Notes: a model not told the origin generated them from the letters alone. Positions 1-9,058 are shown, counted from the stretch's first letter. The stretch: DNA of 64,000 nt from Streptomyces coeruleorubidus (GCF_008705135.1 NZ_CP023694.1:2604001-2668000), one strand, 5' to 3'. A program made the numbers and translations.

Positions 1-807
1 GCGCACGCCTGGCCCGAGCTGTACTTCGAGGGCGTGGGCTGGACCCGCTTCGAGCCGACTCCGAACCGCGGCTCGATGCCGCCGTACACGCTGCCCGAGA
101 GCCCCGGCAGTTCGCTCCCGGACGTGGTCCGACCGTCCGAGACGTCGTCCGCCGCGCCGTCCCCGACCCCCTCGACGAGCGAGAGCTGCACGCCGGTGCA
201 GAGGAAGCTGGACGGCGGGTGCGCGAGCGAGTCCCCGCAGGCGGCGCTGCCCACGGGCGACGACGGGCCGAAGTGGTACGCGATCCTGGCCTGGGCCCTG
301 GCCGGTCTCGCCGTTCTGGCGCTTCCGCTGGCACCGATGCTGTGGCGCCGACGGATCCGGGCGGTCCGGCTGGGGGCGCACGGCCGCAGTGATGCGGACG
401 CGGTGCCGCACACGCTGGCCGTCTGGCAGGAGCTGACCGACACGGCCTGGGACTTCGGCATCGCGCCGGACGAGTCACAGACGCCACGCAAGGCTGCCGC
501 ACGCATCGTCCGGCTGGGCTCCCTCGACGCGACGGCCGAGGCCTCGGTGCACCGGGTGGCGAACGCGGTGGAACAGGTCCTGTACGCACCGCAGCCCCGC
601 CCGACGCCGGGCCTCACGGACGACGTCCGCCGCGCGGCGGCGAGCCTGAGCGCCGGGGTCGGCCGGGGCACCAGGCTCCGTGCGGTGCTGGCCCCACGCT
701 CCACCGTGCGCGTGGTGTGGGCGGCGTCGGCCTGGTGGTCGGGCGTGCGGGAACGTGCTCTGGCGCTGCGGCCGACGTGGCGGAAGGCATCGGGGCAGCA
801 GGGCTGA
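1..807 (+). CDS. Transglutaminase-like membrane protein, C-terminal part
   Basis: This is the 3' end of a gene that begins before the window. The frame is open from base 1, and the first residues (HAWPE, then GVGWTRFEPTP) match the last strand and catalytic-Asp neighbourhood of bacterial transglutaminase-like (TgpA/DUF3488) proteins. A disordered Pro/Ser/Thr-rich linker follows, then one membrane segment (around WYAILAWALAGLAVLALP, bases 273-345) and a cytosolic tail of about 150 residues resembling the DUF4129 tail of this family. Such proteins usually have an N-terminal membrane bundle, an extracellular transglutaminase core and this tail, and in Streptomyces they often sit next to a MoxR ATPase and a DUF58 protein. 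Those partners would lie to the left and are not visible. The function of the family is not established. Confidence 0.75.
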   Translation, partial: AHAWPELYFEGVGWTRFEPTPNRGSMPPYTLPESPGSSLPDVVRPSETSSAAPSPTPSTSESCTPVQRKLDGGCASESPQAALPTGDDGPKWYAILAWALAGLAVLALPLAPMLWRRRIRAVRLGAHGRSDADAVPHTLAVWQELTDTAWDFGIAPDESQTPRKAAARIVRLGSLDATAEASVHRVANAVEQVLYAPQPRPTPGLTDDVRRAAASLSAGVGRGTRLRAVLAPRSTVRVVWAASAWWSGVRERALALRPTWRKASGQQG

Positions 808-995
808 CGGGCCGGGGGCCTTAGGCCGGTCGGGCTTGTGCGCCCGGCCGGCCTCGCTGTGTCTGCCCGGGGTCGGCCGGTGATGCGTTCGGCTTCCCGT
901 CACCCCGGGTGAGCACGCGCCGGAGGGTGGGGGCGGCCTCGCAGGGAAGCCCTCCCCCGGTACCCCCGGTAACCAGTCGCTCCTTGTACGCACAC

Positions 996-1034
996 GTCAG
1001 GGGGTGACCACCCAGTCGGTGGTCACCCCCTGAC
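996..1034. terminator. Bidirectional terminator hairpin
   Basis: A perfect 17-bp inverted repeat (996-1012 and 1018-1034) with a 5-nt loop lies between the convergent ends of the transglutaminase-like gene and the DUF3040 gene. It is the strongest hairpin in this gap. Its position suits termination from both sides, although neither side has a U-tract, which is usual for Streptomyces. Confidence 0.7.
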
Positions 1035-1071
1035 TCATGTCTTCAGGTGTCCTGGAGATCTGTGCTCCGGG

Positions 1072-1473
1072 CTAATGGCCGCCCTGCTCGTCGCGGCGCT
1101 TCTGCCAGCGCTGCTCGATGCGGTCCATCATGGAGCGCCGTTGCCGGCCCTGACGGCGTGCGGCCGGCTGTCCGCCGGCCCCGGCCGCCTGTTCGCCCGG
1201 CTTGGGGGCCTTGCGCCAGCCGGTCACGGCGAGCACCGCACAGCCCAGCATGACGAGGAAGCCCACGACGCTGAGCCAGACCTGTTTGGCGACCATACCG
1301 GCCATGAGGAGCGCAATACCTACGAGGAAGCCCGCGACCGCCTGGTAGACCCGTCGCCGGGTGTACGTACGCAGCCCGCTTCCCTCGAGCGCCGTCGCGA
1401 ACTTGGGATCTTCGGCGTACAGCGCTCGCTCCATCTGCTCGAGCATGCGCTGCTCGTGCTCCGAGAGCGGCAC
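1072..1473 (-). CDS. DUF3040 domain membrane protein
   Basis: This 133-residue protein opens with PLSEHEQRMLEQMERALYAE, the hallmark N-terminus of DUF3040 proteins of actinobacteria. Two adjacent hydrophobic segments follow (around residues 52-72 and 76-94), then a basic, Gln/Arg-rich tail. The frame stays open for 70 codons upstream, but the family start and a GAGGAG ribosome site just before the GTG at 1473 decide this start. In many actinobacteria DUF3040 genes lie near cell-division genes; nothing of that kind is seen here. The molecular function is unknown. Confidence 0.8.
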   Translation of the reverse strand: MPLSEHEQRMLEQMERALYAEDPKFATALEGSGLRTYTRRRVYQAVAGFLVGIALLMAGMVAKQVWLSVVGFLVMLGCAVLAVTGWRKAPKPGEQAAGAGGQPAARRQGRQRRSMMDRIEQRWQKRRDEQGGH

Positions 1474-1752
1474 GGAGTCCTCCTCATCGTGCAGTCGCCG
1501 GGGCGACCCGGGGGGTCTCTTCAGGATAGGCAGGGAATCGCCCCCGTGAAACCCGCCCCTCTGCGCCAATTGGCCAACCGGAACACGCCATGAACATCCC
1601 GGCTCGCTGAGGCCTACATTCCCCGGCGGCCGACCCGTCATGCCGGAACGGTCTCCCTCGATCATACGGCGCCTAGCCGCCATTCGGGGGGCCTGTGGCG
1701 TACTCCATGCACAGGCCAGGCGCTGATCAGCGGCGGTACCTCACGAAGCGGC

Positions 1753-2550
1753 TCAGGCCTCGACCGACCCACCGGTCTCGATTACCTCACCAGTCCCAGG
1801 AGTCTCACCCAGCACATGAAGCTGGGTGGCCACCGAGTGGAAGGCGGGAAGCTCGGCGGCGGCCTCCTCCAGCTTCAGCAGCGCCTCCAGGGCGCCGGGC
1901 TCGGTGTCGACGAGGACGCCGGGCACGAGGTCGGCGAAGACCCGCACGCCGTGCACGGCGCCGACACGCAGGCCCGCGCCCTCGACCAGTCCGGTGAGCT
2001 GATCGGCGGTGAAGCGGCGCGGAACGGGGTCACCCGTGCCCCATCGTCCGTTCGGGTCGTCGAGCGCCTGCCGGGCCTCCTTGAAGTGCCCGGCGAGGGC
2101 GCGGGCCAGCACGGCACCCCCGAGGCCGGCGGCGAGCAGGCTGAGGACGCCCTCGGAGCGCAGGGCGGCCACCGCGTTGCGCACGCCCTCGGCCGGATCG
2201 TCCACGTACTCCAGGACGCCGTGGCACAGCACCACGTCGTAGCCACCGCGCTCGGCCACGTCGAAGAGGCCGTGGGCGTCGCCCTGCACGCCCTTCACCC
2301 GGTCGGCGACTCCTGCCTCGGCGGCGCGCCGCTCCAGGGCGAACAGCGCGTTGGGGCTGGGGTCGACGACGGTGACCCGGTGACCGAGACGGGCGACGGG
2401 CACCGCGAAGTTGCCGCTGCCGCCCCCGGTGTCGAGGACGTCCAGCGACTCCCGACCCGTGGCCTTGACCCGGCGGTCCAGGGCGTCCTGGAGGACCTCC
2501 CAGACCACGGCGGTACGGAGTGAGGCGCGGGGGCGCATCGGGTCCGACAC
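1753..2550 (-). CDS. Class I SAM-dependent methyltransferase
   Basis: A 265-residue protein with the Rossmann methyltransferase fold. Motif I is LDTGGGSGNFAV (residues 38-49). The acidic end of strand 2 is VVDPSP, motif II-like GDAHG follows, and YDVVLCHGVLEYVDD marks strand 4. The overall pattern is that of small-molecule or tRNA methyltransferases of the SmtA/UbiE type, and the substrate cannot be read from sequence. The GTG start at 2550 has a GAGGAG site about 9 bases upstream; an ATG four codons later is less well served. The gene lies downstream of, and codirectional with, the HEPN-like gene, with a gap of 195 bp. Confidence 0.8.
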   Translation of the reverse strand: MSDPMRPRASLRTAVVWEVLQDALDRRVKATGRESLDVLDTGGGSGNFAVPVARLGHRVTVVDPSPNALFALERRAAEAGVADRVKGVQGDAHGLFDVAERGGYDVVLCHGVLEYVDDPAEGVRNAVAALRSEGVLSLLAAGLGGAVLARALAGHFKEARQALDDPNGRWGTGDPVPRRFTADQLTGLVEGAGLRVGAVHGVRVFADLVPGVLVDTEPGALEALLKLEEAAAELPAFHSVATQLHVLGETPGTGEVIETGGSVEA

Positions 2551-2745
2551 GGCAGTTGACTCCTCGGCGCGGCACCGCCACTTGCACGGCGGAGCGAACG
2601 GGGCGCCTTCCCCGGCCCCGGCGACGGGGAGGGAAGACTTCAGGCGTCCCCCACCCTATTGCCTCCGACTGGGCAGCCGGCATGGCCCGGTCCTCACCCG
2701 GGCACGCGTCGGCACGACCGGGCGGACACGCGCCGGCATGCCTGC

Positions 2746-3309
2746 TCAGCCCGCGTCCGGCATGTCCCGCCCCTCCCCCGGTGCCTCCGGGTCGTCCTGG
2801 TCCGCGCGGGGCTGCGGGAGGACCGGCTGGAGGACCAGCATGCGCTCGACGATGCGGAGGAACATCGCCACGTCCCGTATCAGGTCGTCGGCGTCCCGGC
2901 TGCTGGCCGCGTCCTGGATGCCCGCCTCGGCCCGGGCACGGCGCCGGGCACCGGAGGCGAACAACGCGCTCCACTCGGACAGTTCGGGCGCGATCTCGGG
3001 GAGCACTTCCCAGGCGCTCCTGATCTTGGCCCGGGCCCGGGGCGAGGTCTCCGGCCTTCCCCGGGCGGCGAGCACGGCGGCGGCCGTGCGCAGGGCGGCG
3101 AGGTGGGCCGTCGCGTAGCGCTCGTTCGGTGTTTCCAGGACGGTGGCCTCGTCGAGGCCGGCGCGGGCCTGGGCGAGCAGGTCGAGGGCGGCGGGCGGGG
3201 CCGAGGCGCGGCGGAGCACAGGGTGGACATCGCTCGCCGGACCGGTCAGTGAGGGGGCAGGGCCGGTGGCGCGGCGCCGGCGGGCGGCTGCTGCGTGGTA
3301 GCTGGCCAT
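2746..3309 (-). CDS. SAV_6107-type HEPN-domain protein (probable)
   Basis: A 187-residue, mostly helical protein. The central segment (about residues 35-150), with LLAQARAGLDEA, ERYATAHLAALRTAAAVLAARGRP and a following Arg-rich helix, resembles the actinobacterial HEPN family named after SAV_6107. I do not see the Rx4-6H motif of ribonuclease-active HEPN proteins, so an RNase role should not be assumed. The N-terminus is basic and low-complexity, and the C-terminus is Pro/Asp/Glu-rich. The start is well supported by CAGGAGG before the ATG at 3309. It is transcribed divergently from the ABC/YhgE operon, so the two may share the operator region between them. Confidence 0.55.
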   Translation of the reverse strand: MASYHAAAARRRRATGPAPSLTGPASDVHPVLRRASAPPAALDLLAQARAGLDEATVLETPNERYATAHLAALRTAAAVLAARGRPETSPRARAKIRSAWEVLPEIAPELSEWSALFASGARRRARAEAGIQDAASSRDADDLIRDVAMFLRIVERMLVLQPVLPQPRADQDDPEAPGEGRDMPDAG

Positions 3310-3436
3310 GACGAACCTCCTGTCGTCTGTGTGACGGCATGTCCGTTACGGAGTGCCGTATGTGACCCATCGTGAGGTATGGCACTGACAATCCGATCTG
3401 ACCTGCGGTTTTGCCTCGCTCGTAGGTTCGGAGTAG

Positions 3437-3464
3437 TTTTTGCACTGACCAGTCAGTTCAAAAA
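3437..3464. promoter_or_regulatory. 28-bp near-perfect palindromic operator
   Basis: Two 13-bp half-sites (TTTTTGCACTGAC and GTCAGTTCAAAAA) differ by one base from perfect inverted symmetry and flank a central CA. The core ACTGAC-CA-GTCAGT has the length and symmetry of a TetR-family operator. It lies 27 bp upstream of the ABC ATPase start and in the divergent promoter region of the HEPN-like gene. The obvious candidate ligand is the TetR regulator encoded third in the same operon (6413-7042). That pairing is inferred from position. Confidence 0.7.
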
Positions 3465-3490
3465 CTTCAGTTCTCAATCGAAGGAGACTC

Positions 3491-4285
3491 GTGGGGGAAC
3501 GAGTGGGAGGGGCGCGGGTCGCCGCCGAGGGCCTTGGGGTCAAAGGGCCGCGCGGGTGGGCGTTCCGCGGGATCTCCGTCGACGCGGAGCCGGGATCGCT
3601 CGTCGCGGTCGAGGGCCCGTCCGGGTCCGGCCGTACGTGCCTGCTGCTCGCGCTGACGGGGCGGATGAAGATCGCGGAGGGCACCGCCACTGTCGGCGAG
3701 GCCCGGCTCCCCAAGCAGTTGTCGGCGGTGCGCCGCGTCAGCGCCCTGGCCCATGTACCCGGGGTCACCGACCTCGACCCGGCCCTGACCGTCGGCGAGC
3801 ACCTGCGGGAACGGGCGCTGCTCCAGCGGCGGTTCGGCGACTCCCTGCGCGGACTGCTGCGGCCCCGCGGCGAGCGGGCGGCCGAGGCCGGGCGGCGCGT
3901 CGGCGCGGCACTGGCCGCCGCCGGTCTCGACCTGGAGGCGCTGCCCAAGGCGTCCCGTACCGCGGTGCGCGATCTGGAGCGTCTGGAGGCGCTGCGGCTG
4001 TCGGTCGCCCTCGCGCTCATCGGCAGGCCGCTGCTGCTCGGGGTCGACGACACCGACCTCAAGCTCTCGGACGGCGAGCGGGACGAGGTCTGGTCCCTGC
4101 TGAGATCCCTCGCCGACGCCGGGACGACGGTCGTGGCCGTGTGCAGTGAGGCCCCGGCGGGCGCCGTCCGGGTGTCCACGCAGGAGAACCAGGACGACAG
4201 CGACGATCACCGAGCGGCCGAGGACGACGAGGCCGACCAGGGAGAGGAGAAGGCCGATGCGCTCGCCGAGACTGGCCGCGCTTGA
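3491..4285 (+). CDS. Degenerate ABC-type ATP-binding protein
   Basis: A 264-residue protein with an ABC-ATPase outline. The P-loop is GPSGSGRT (residues 42-49), in which Arg48 replaces the normally invariant Walker A lysine. A Q-loop region follows, there is no LSGGQ signature at the expected place (around residues 154-165), and the Walker B strand is LLLGVDD (181-187) with Asp in place of the catalytic Glu. The C-terminal 35 residues are acidic and probably disordered. Its coding end overlaps the YhgE/Pip gene by 29 bases, so the two are translationally linked. In Streptomyces such proteins habitually accompany YhgE/Pip membrane proteins. Normal ABC catalysis looks impaired, so it may bind nucleotide without fast turnover. 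GTG start, AAGGAG site. Confidence 0.75.
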   Translation: MGERVGGARVAAEGLGVKGPRGWAFRGISVDAEPGSLVAVEGPSGSGRTCLLLALTGRMKIAEGTATVGEARLPKQLSAVRRVSALAHVPGVTDLDPALTVGEHLRERALLQRRFGDSLRGLLRPRGERAAEAGRRVGAALAAAGLDLEALPKASRTAVRDLERLEALRLSVALALIGRPLLLGVDDTDLKLSDGERDEVWSLLRSLADAGTTVVAVCSEAPAGAVRVSTQENQDDSDDHRAAEDDEADQGEEKADALAETGRA

Positions 4286-6341
4286 GCTCCGCCGCTTCGG
4301 GCGGGGCAAGCTGCCGCGGGCCGCGCTGGTCGCGCTGCTGGTGCTGCCGTTGCTGTACGGCGCGCTGTACCTGTGGTCGTTCTGGGACCCGTACGGCCGC
4401 CTGGACCGGATCCCCGTGGCGCTCGTGAACGCCGACCAGGGGGCGACCGCCGACGGGAAGAAGATCACGGCGGGCGACGACATCACGGAGCGGCTGCACG
4501 ACAGCAAGACCTTCGACTGGCAGGAGGTGAGTGCCGCCGAGGCCCGCAGGGGTGTGGAGGACGGCACGTACTACCTGTCGCTCACCATGCCCGCGGACTT
4601 CAGCGAGCGGATCGCCTCCAGTTCGGGGAAGACCCCGGAGACCGGCGCCCTCCAGGTGCGCACCAACGACGCGAACAACTACATCGTCGGGCAGATCTCC
4701 CGGACGGTGTTCAGCGAGGTGCGGCAGGCCGCGTCCACGAAGACGTCGCGGTCGTTCCTGGACAGGATCTTCGTCTCGTTCTCCGACATCCACGGCAAGA
4801 CCGTGAAGGCGGCGAAGGGGGCCGACGAGCTCAAGGGCGGCATCGGGAAGGCCGAGAAGGGCTCCAAGGACCTCGCCGACGGTCTGAAGGACGCCAAGGA
4901 CGGCAGCGGTGATCTGTCCACGGGCCTGAAGAAGCTCCACAAGGGCGCGGGCGACGTGGCGGACGGCTCGAAGCGGGTCGCGGAGGGCACGCGGAAGCTC
5001 GCCGACAAGGTCAACACGTACGCCGACAAGCTGGGCCCCTTCCTCAAGGGCAACGAGAAGACCATCGGCGACACGGCCCGGCTCGTCGCGGACTCCTCCG
5101 GGGTGATCCGCAAGAACCTGGACACCCTGGCGAAGACGGCCCCGACCGCCGCCAAGGGCGCCCGTACGGCGTCGGACACCCTGGACGGCGTCTACGCCAG
5201 GCGCTGTGACGACCCCGTCCTGCCCGACGCCGCCTGCGCCGACCTGAAGAAGGCCAAGGACGCGGCCGCCGACGTCGCCGTCATCGCCGACGACGTCAAC
5301 ACGCTGATCGCGGACCAGAACGGCGACCTGACCGAGCTCGACAAGAACCTCGCCACCCTCCAGAAGCAGTCCCGGGCCCTGGCCGAGCGCGCGCCGCACC
5401 TCTCCGAGGACCTCGACGACGCAGTCAAGAAGATCAACAAGCTGAACGACGGGGCGGCCGAGGTCGCCGCGGGCGCGAAGAAGCTGCACAAGGGACTCGG
5501 CACGGCCAAGACCGGTGCCGTCGACCTGGACAAGGGCGTCGGCGATCTGAAGACGGGCGCGGACGACCTCAACGGCGGCATGTTCAAGCTCGTCGACGGC
5601 TCCGGCAAGCTCGCGGGCGGGCTGCACGACGGGGCGGAGCGGATCCCCGACTACAACGAGCGGGACCGCGACCAGCGCACGGAGGTCATGGCCGACCCCG
5701 TGCGGCTCGCCTCCCAGGACCTGCACAAGGCGCCCAACTACGGCACCGGGTTCGCCCCGTACTTCATCCCGCTGTCGCTGTGGGTGGGCGCGATGGTGGC
5801 CTACATGCTGATCACGCCGATGAACCGGCGCGCGCTCGCCGCGGGCGCCTCGGCATGGCGGATCGCGCTGGCCGGCTGGCTGCCCGTGGTGGCGATCGGG
5901 GTGCTCCAGACGGTGGCCCTGATGTCGGTGCTGCACTGGGCGGTCGGCCTGGAGATGGTGCGGGCGGCCGGGACGGTGGGCTTCCTGTTCCTGGTGACGG
6001 CGTGTTTCGCGGCGATCGTGCAGTGGCTGAACGCGCGCTTCGGGGCGGCCGGCCGGATCCTCGTGCTCGCCCTGCTGATGCTCCAGCTGACCTCGGCGGG
6101 CGGCACGTACCCCGTGCAGACCAGCCCCGGTTTCTTCAACGCGCTCCACCCCTTCCTGCCGATGAGTTACGTCGTCGAGGCCCTCCGGAGGCTCATCACG
6201 GGCGGTGGTCTGGAACCGGTGTGGCACGCGTGCGTGGTGCTGACGGCGTTCACCGCCGGCGCCCTCGCGCTGACCGCCGTGGCGGCCCGCCGCCGCCAGG
6301 TGTGGACGCTGGACCGGCTGCACCCGGAGCTGGGCCTGTGA
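4257..6341 (+). CDS. YhgE/Pip family membrane protein
   Basis: A 694-residue protein with the YhgE/Pip (phage infection protein) architecture. It has a basic N-terminus, a first membrane segment around residues 21-43 and a conserved FWDPYGRLDRIPVALVNAD motif just outside it. A long extracytoplasmic region of Lys/Asp/Gly-rich pseudo-repeats follows (patterns such as LKGGIGKAEKGSKDLADGL and KKLHKG), predicted to form helical hairpins. A C-terminal ABC-2-like membrane bundle of about five segments occupies roughly residues 500-685. The start was set at the ATG at 4257 because a GGAGAGGAGAAGG site precedes it. In other bacteria relatives serve as phage receptors or EsaA-like type VII secretion components. 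Here the partner is a degenerate ATPase, suggesting an export or membrane-remodelling role that is undefined. Confidence 0.8.
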   Translation: MRSPRLAALELRRFGRGKLPRAALVALLVLPLLYGALYLWSFWDPYGRLDRIPVALVNADQGATADGKKITAGDDITERLHDSKTFDWQEVSAAEARRGVEDGTYYLSLTMPADFSERIASSSGKTPETGALQVRTNDANNYIVGQISRTVFSEVRQAASTKTSRSFLDRIFVSFSDIHGKTVKAAKGADELKGGIGKAEKGSKDLADGLKDAKDGSGDLSTGLKKLHKGAGDVADGSKRVAEGTRKLADKVNTYADKLGPFLKGNEKTIGDTARLVADSSGVIRKNLDTLAKTAPTAAKGARTASDTLDGVYARRCDDPVLPDAACADLKKAKDAAADVAVIADDVNTLIADQNGDLTELDKNLATLQKQSRALAERAPHLSEDLDDAVKKINKLNDGAAEVAAGAKKLHKGLGTAKTGAVDLDKGVGDLKTGADDLNGGMFKLVDGSGKLAGGLHDGAERIPDYNERDRDQRTEVMADPVRLASQDLHKAPNYGTGFAPYFIPLSLWVGAMVAYMLITPMNRRALAAGASAWRIALAGWLPVVAIGVLQTVALMSVLHWAVGLEMVRAAGTVGFLFLVTACFAAIVQWLNARFGAAGRILVLALLMLQLTSAGGTYPVQTSPGFFNALHPFLPMSYVVEALRRLITGGGLEPVWHACVVLTAFTAGALALTAVAARRRQVWTLDRLHPELGL

Positions 6342-6412
6342 GTCGCTCGGTGACACCCCCTGCGCACCCTTCGGTGACATCCCCCGGAAAGGTTCCTGTG
6401 ACAATCAGGGCC

Positions 6413-7042
6413 ATGGAAAGCAGCAGTGCCGCGTCGGGCGGCAGCACGCGCCGCGAGGCCACCCGGCAGAAGCTCTACGAGGCGGCCGTCACGCTCATCG
6501 CCGAGCAGGGCTTCTCCGCCACCACCGTGGACGAGATCGCCGAGCGTGCCGGAGTCGCGAAGGGCACGGTCTATTACAACTTCGCGAGCAAGTCCGTCCT
6601 CTTCGAGGAACTGCTGCGGCACGGGGTCGGCCTCCTCACCGCCTCCCTGCGGGAAGCGGCCGAGCGGACCGCCCGCGAGGACGGCACCAAGGTCGACGCC
6701 CTGGACGCGATGATCCGCGCGGGGCTGGTCTTCATCGACCGCTACCCGGCCTTCACGCAGTTGTACGTGGCCGAGCTGTGGCGCACGAACCGGGCCTGGC
6801 AGTCCACGCTGATGGTGGTCCGGCAGCAGGCCGTCGCGGTCGTGGAGGACGTGCTGCGCGAAGGAGTGGCGGGCGGCGAGTTCAGCGACGAGATCGACGT
6901 CCCGCTGACGGCGGCCGCGCTGGTCGGCATGGTCCTGGTGGCCGCGCTGGACTGGAAGTCCTTCCAGCCGGAGCGCTCCCTGGACGACGTCCACGCGGCC
7001 CTGTCCCGGCTGCTCCAGGGGCGGGTGAGCGGCTGCCGCTGA
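6413..7042 (+). CDS. TetR-family transcriptional regulator
   Basis: A 209-residue regulator. The helix-turn-helix lies at residues 37-68 (TTVDEIAERAGVAKGTVYYN, then FASKSVLFEEL), which is classic TetR. The C-terminal ligand domain is helical and uncharacterised. The ATG at 6413 was chosen because it begins the usual short Ser-rich leader before the first TetR helix. It lies 71 bp downstream of the YhgE/Pip gene in the same direction and is probably the local regulator acting at the 28-bp palindrome upstream of the ABC gene. The short gap before it carries two TCGGTGACA direct repeats (6344-6352 and 6371-6379) of unknown role. Confidence 0.85.
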   Translation: MESSSAASGGSTRREATRQKLYEAAVTLIAEQGFSATTVDEIAERAGVAKGTVYYNFASKSVLFEELLRHGVGLLTASLREAAERTAREDGTKVDALDAMIRAGLVFIDRYPAFTQLYVAELWRTNRAWQSTLMVVRQQAVAVVEDVLREGVAGGEFSDEIDVPLTAAALVGMVLVAALDWKSFQPERSLDDVHAALSRLLQGRVSGCR

Positions 7043-7069
7043 GGCCACACATTGAGCGGCTGCCGCTGA
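7026..7069. repeat. 17-bp tandem duplication at the tetR stop
   Basis: TGAGCGGCTGCCGCTGA occurs twice, at 7026-7042 (ending in the tetR stop codon) and at 7053-7069, separated by 10 bases. Each copy can fold as a small AGCGG/CCGCT hairpin. It looks like a local duplication of the gene end. Confidence 0.7.
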
Positions 7070-7094
7070 AGGCGGCCCCGGCGCAGACGTGAAA

Positions 7095-7144
7095 GCGCCG
7101 GTCCGCTGTGGCCGCGTCCCCCGCGGGCCACCTCGAACCGGCGC
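7095..7144 (+). terminator. Nested hairpin after the ABC-YhgE-tetR operon
   Basis: An outer 8-bp stem (GCGCCGGT 7095-7102 with ACCGGCGC 7137-7144) encloses a second stem built from GTGGCCGCG and CGCGGGCCAC. It begins about 50 bp after the tetR stop and is a plausible operon terminator. The remainder of the 477-bp gap up to 7519 is C-rich and without a credible gene. It also contains an 8-bp-stem hairpin at 7236-7254. Confidence 0.5.
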
Positions 7145-7519
7145 CTTCCTCGCTCCCCCGTTTTCCTGCTCCCCCGTGCGTTCCCCCGCAGGACCCCCGT
7201 TCGGTCGTCCCCCGGTTCTCCCCCGTGCCTCGCTCCCGCCGACACCGTCGGCGGAAGGAGCGGATCGTGGGCCCGGTCCCGTTCCGGCGCCCCGTGTCGC
7301 CGGTACCGGAGCCGTGCCCCTCTCCGTGCCTCCACTCTCTCGTTCGCGCAGGTCCCCGCCCATCCGCGCGCGTACTCAACTCCCTCACTAGGTACGGGTA
7401 CTCAGCCCTGCGCACGCGGCCCCAGAACACCGGGCGGCCGACTGGTCACGATCGCTTCCGTGCCCGTACTCGGAGGCTGTCGGCGGGGACTGTCAGTGGG
7501 GGCCGATAAAGTCCCTGGC

Positions 7520-9013
7520 ATGGCACGGATTGCGGTGATCGGCGCCGGGATGGGCGCGCTGGCGGCGGCCGCCCGGCTGGCCGTGGCGGGCCACCGGGTG
7601 GTGGTGTACGAGCGGACGGACACGTACGGCGGAGCCCTGCGCCGCTTCGAGCGCGACGGGTTCTCCTTCGACACCGGACCCGGCCTGCTCCCGCTGCCCG
7701 CCGTCTACCGCGACCTGTTCGTCAAGACCGGCAAGGAGCCGCTGGAGGCCTGCGTCGACCTGGTCCAGGTCGACCCGTCGTCCCGGCACGTGTTCGCGGA
7801 CGGCACCCGGGTCTCGCTGCCGAACGCCTCGCGCGCGGGCGTCGTGGCGGCTCTGGACGAGGCACTCGGCTCCGGGGCCGGCGGGCGGTGGGGCGACTTC
7901 CTGGTGCGGGCCCGCGAGGCCTGGGACCGGACCCGCCGGCCCCTCCTGGAGGAGCCGCTGTGGCCGAACTGGCAGGTGCTGGCGGAGCGCGAGCCGTACC
8001 CGGCGGTGCCCCACAAGCGGTTGCTGCGCACCCGCCGGGCCGGCACGCTCGCCGAGGTCGGCGCCTGGGAGCTGCGGGACGCCCGGCTCGCCGCGCTCCT
8101 GGAGAGCCACGCCCTGGCGCAGGGCCTGGATCCCCGGACCACCCCGGCGAGCGCGGCCGTGCTGCCGTACATGGAGCACGCCTTCGGCACGTGGTACGTG
8201 CGCGGCGGCCTGCGCGAGCTGGCCCGGGCGGTGTACGAGCGGTGTGTGGCCCGAAAGGTCGAGTTCCGCTTCGGCGCCGACGTGACCGGGGTGCTGGAGA
8301 AGGACGGCCGGGCGTCGGGGGTGGAACTCGCCGACGGCGCGGTCGCGGAGGCGGACTTCGTGGTGGCCGGTGTCGCACCCGGCACGCTGGACCGGCTGTC
8401 GGCACAGGCCGCGGTGCGGGGTGACGGCGAGGTGCCGCCGCAGCCCGCGACGGCGAGCCGGCTCACGGTGCTGCTCGCCCTGCGCGACGCCCGCCCCGAG
8501 GGCACGGCACACCGCACGGTGGTGCACGCGGCGGACCGCGAGGCCGAGTTGGACGCCCTGTTCGGCGAGGCGGCGGGGAACACACACCCGACGGTCACGG
8601 TCCTGCGGCCCGACGACCCGGGGCTGGTCCCGGACCCGGACCACGAGGCGGTCACCGTCACGACGGTGGTACCCGCGCGGCCCGGCGAGCCCTACGACGA
8701 CCTCGCCGACAACATGATCACCGTCGCCGAACGCGCCGTACCCGACCTGCGCGACCGTCTCCTCTGGCACGAGGTGCGCACCCCGGCCGACATCGCCGGG
8801 GCGACCGGCGCGGAGGGCGGGGCGGTGCCCGTGCCCGCCCTGGCGGCGGACGGCGGGCGGCTGCTGCATCCGTCCAACAGCACGCGCGTGCCCGGTCTGT
8901 TCACCGTCGGCGGCTGGGCGCACCCCGGTGGCGGACTGCCGCACGCCGGCATGTCGGGCGCGCTGGTGGCGGGACTGATCGTGGAGGGACCGGAGTTCCG
9001 GGGCTCCCAGTGA
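7520..9013 (+). CDS. FAD-dependent oxidoreductase, phytoene-desaturase-like
   Basis: A 497-residue flavoprotein. It starts directly with the dinucleotide-binding motif IAVIGAGMGALAAAARL (GxGxxG at residues 8-13), followed by VVVYERTDTYGGAL, in which acidic and basic residues bind FAD. It ends with the C-terminal FAD motif GLFTVGGWAHPGGGLPHAGMSG. The plan is that of carotenoid (phytoene) desaturases and related amine-oxidase-fold enzymes. No carotenoid genes are nearby, so the substrate remains open. The frame is open 20 codons upstream, but the ATG at 7520 gives the expected family start. The direct repeat GTACTCA at 7372 and 7394 in the upstream gap may belong to its promoter. Confidence 0.7.
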   Translation: MARIAVIGAGMGALAAAARLAVAGHRVVVYERTDTYGGALRRFERDGFSFDTGPGLLPLPAVYRDLFVKTGKEPLEACVDLVQVDPSSRHVFADGTRVSLPNASRAGVVAALDEALGSGAGGRWGDFLVRAREAWDRTRRPLLEEPLWPNWQVLAEREPYPAVPHKRLLRTRRAGTLAEVGAWELRDARLAALLESHALAQGLDPRTTPASAAVLPYMEHAFGTWYVRGGLRELARAVYERCVARKVEFRFGADVTGVLEKDGRASGVELADGAVAEADFVVAGVAPGTLDRLSAQAAVRGDGEVPPQPATASRLTVLLALRDARPEGTAHRTVVHAADREAELDALFGEAAGNTHPTVTVLRPDDPGLVPDPDHEAVTVTTVVPARPGEPYDDLADNMITVAERAVPDLRDRLLWHEVRTPADIAGATGAEGGAVPVPALAADGGRLLHPSNSTRVPGLFTVGGWAHPGGGLPHAGMSGALVAGLIVEGPEFRGSQ

Positions 9014-9058
9014 GCTCGCCGCCTCAGCGGCGTCCAGGCTTCAGAACGGTACTGCTCG

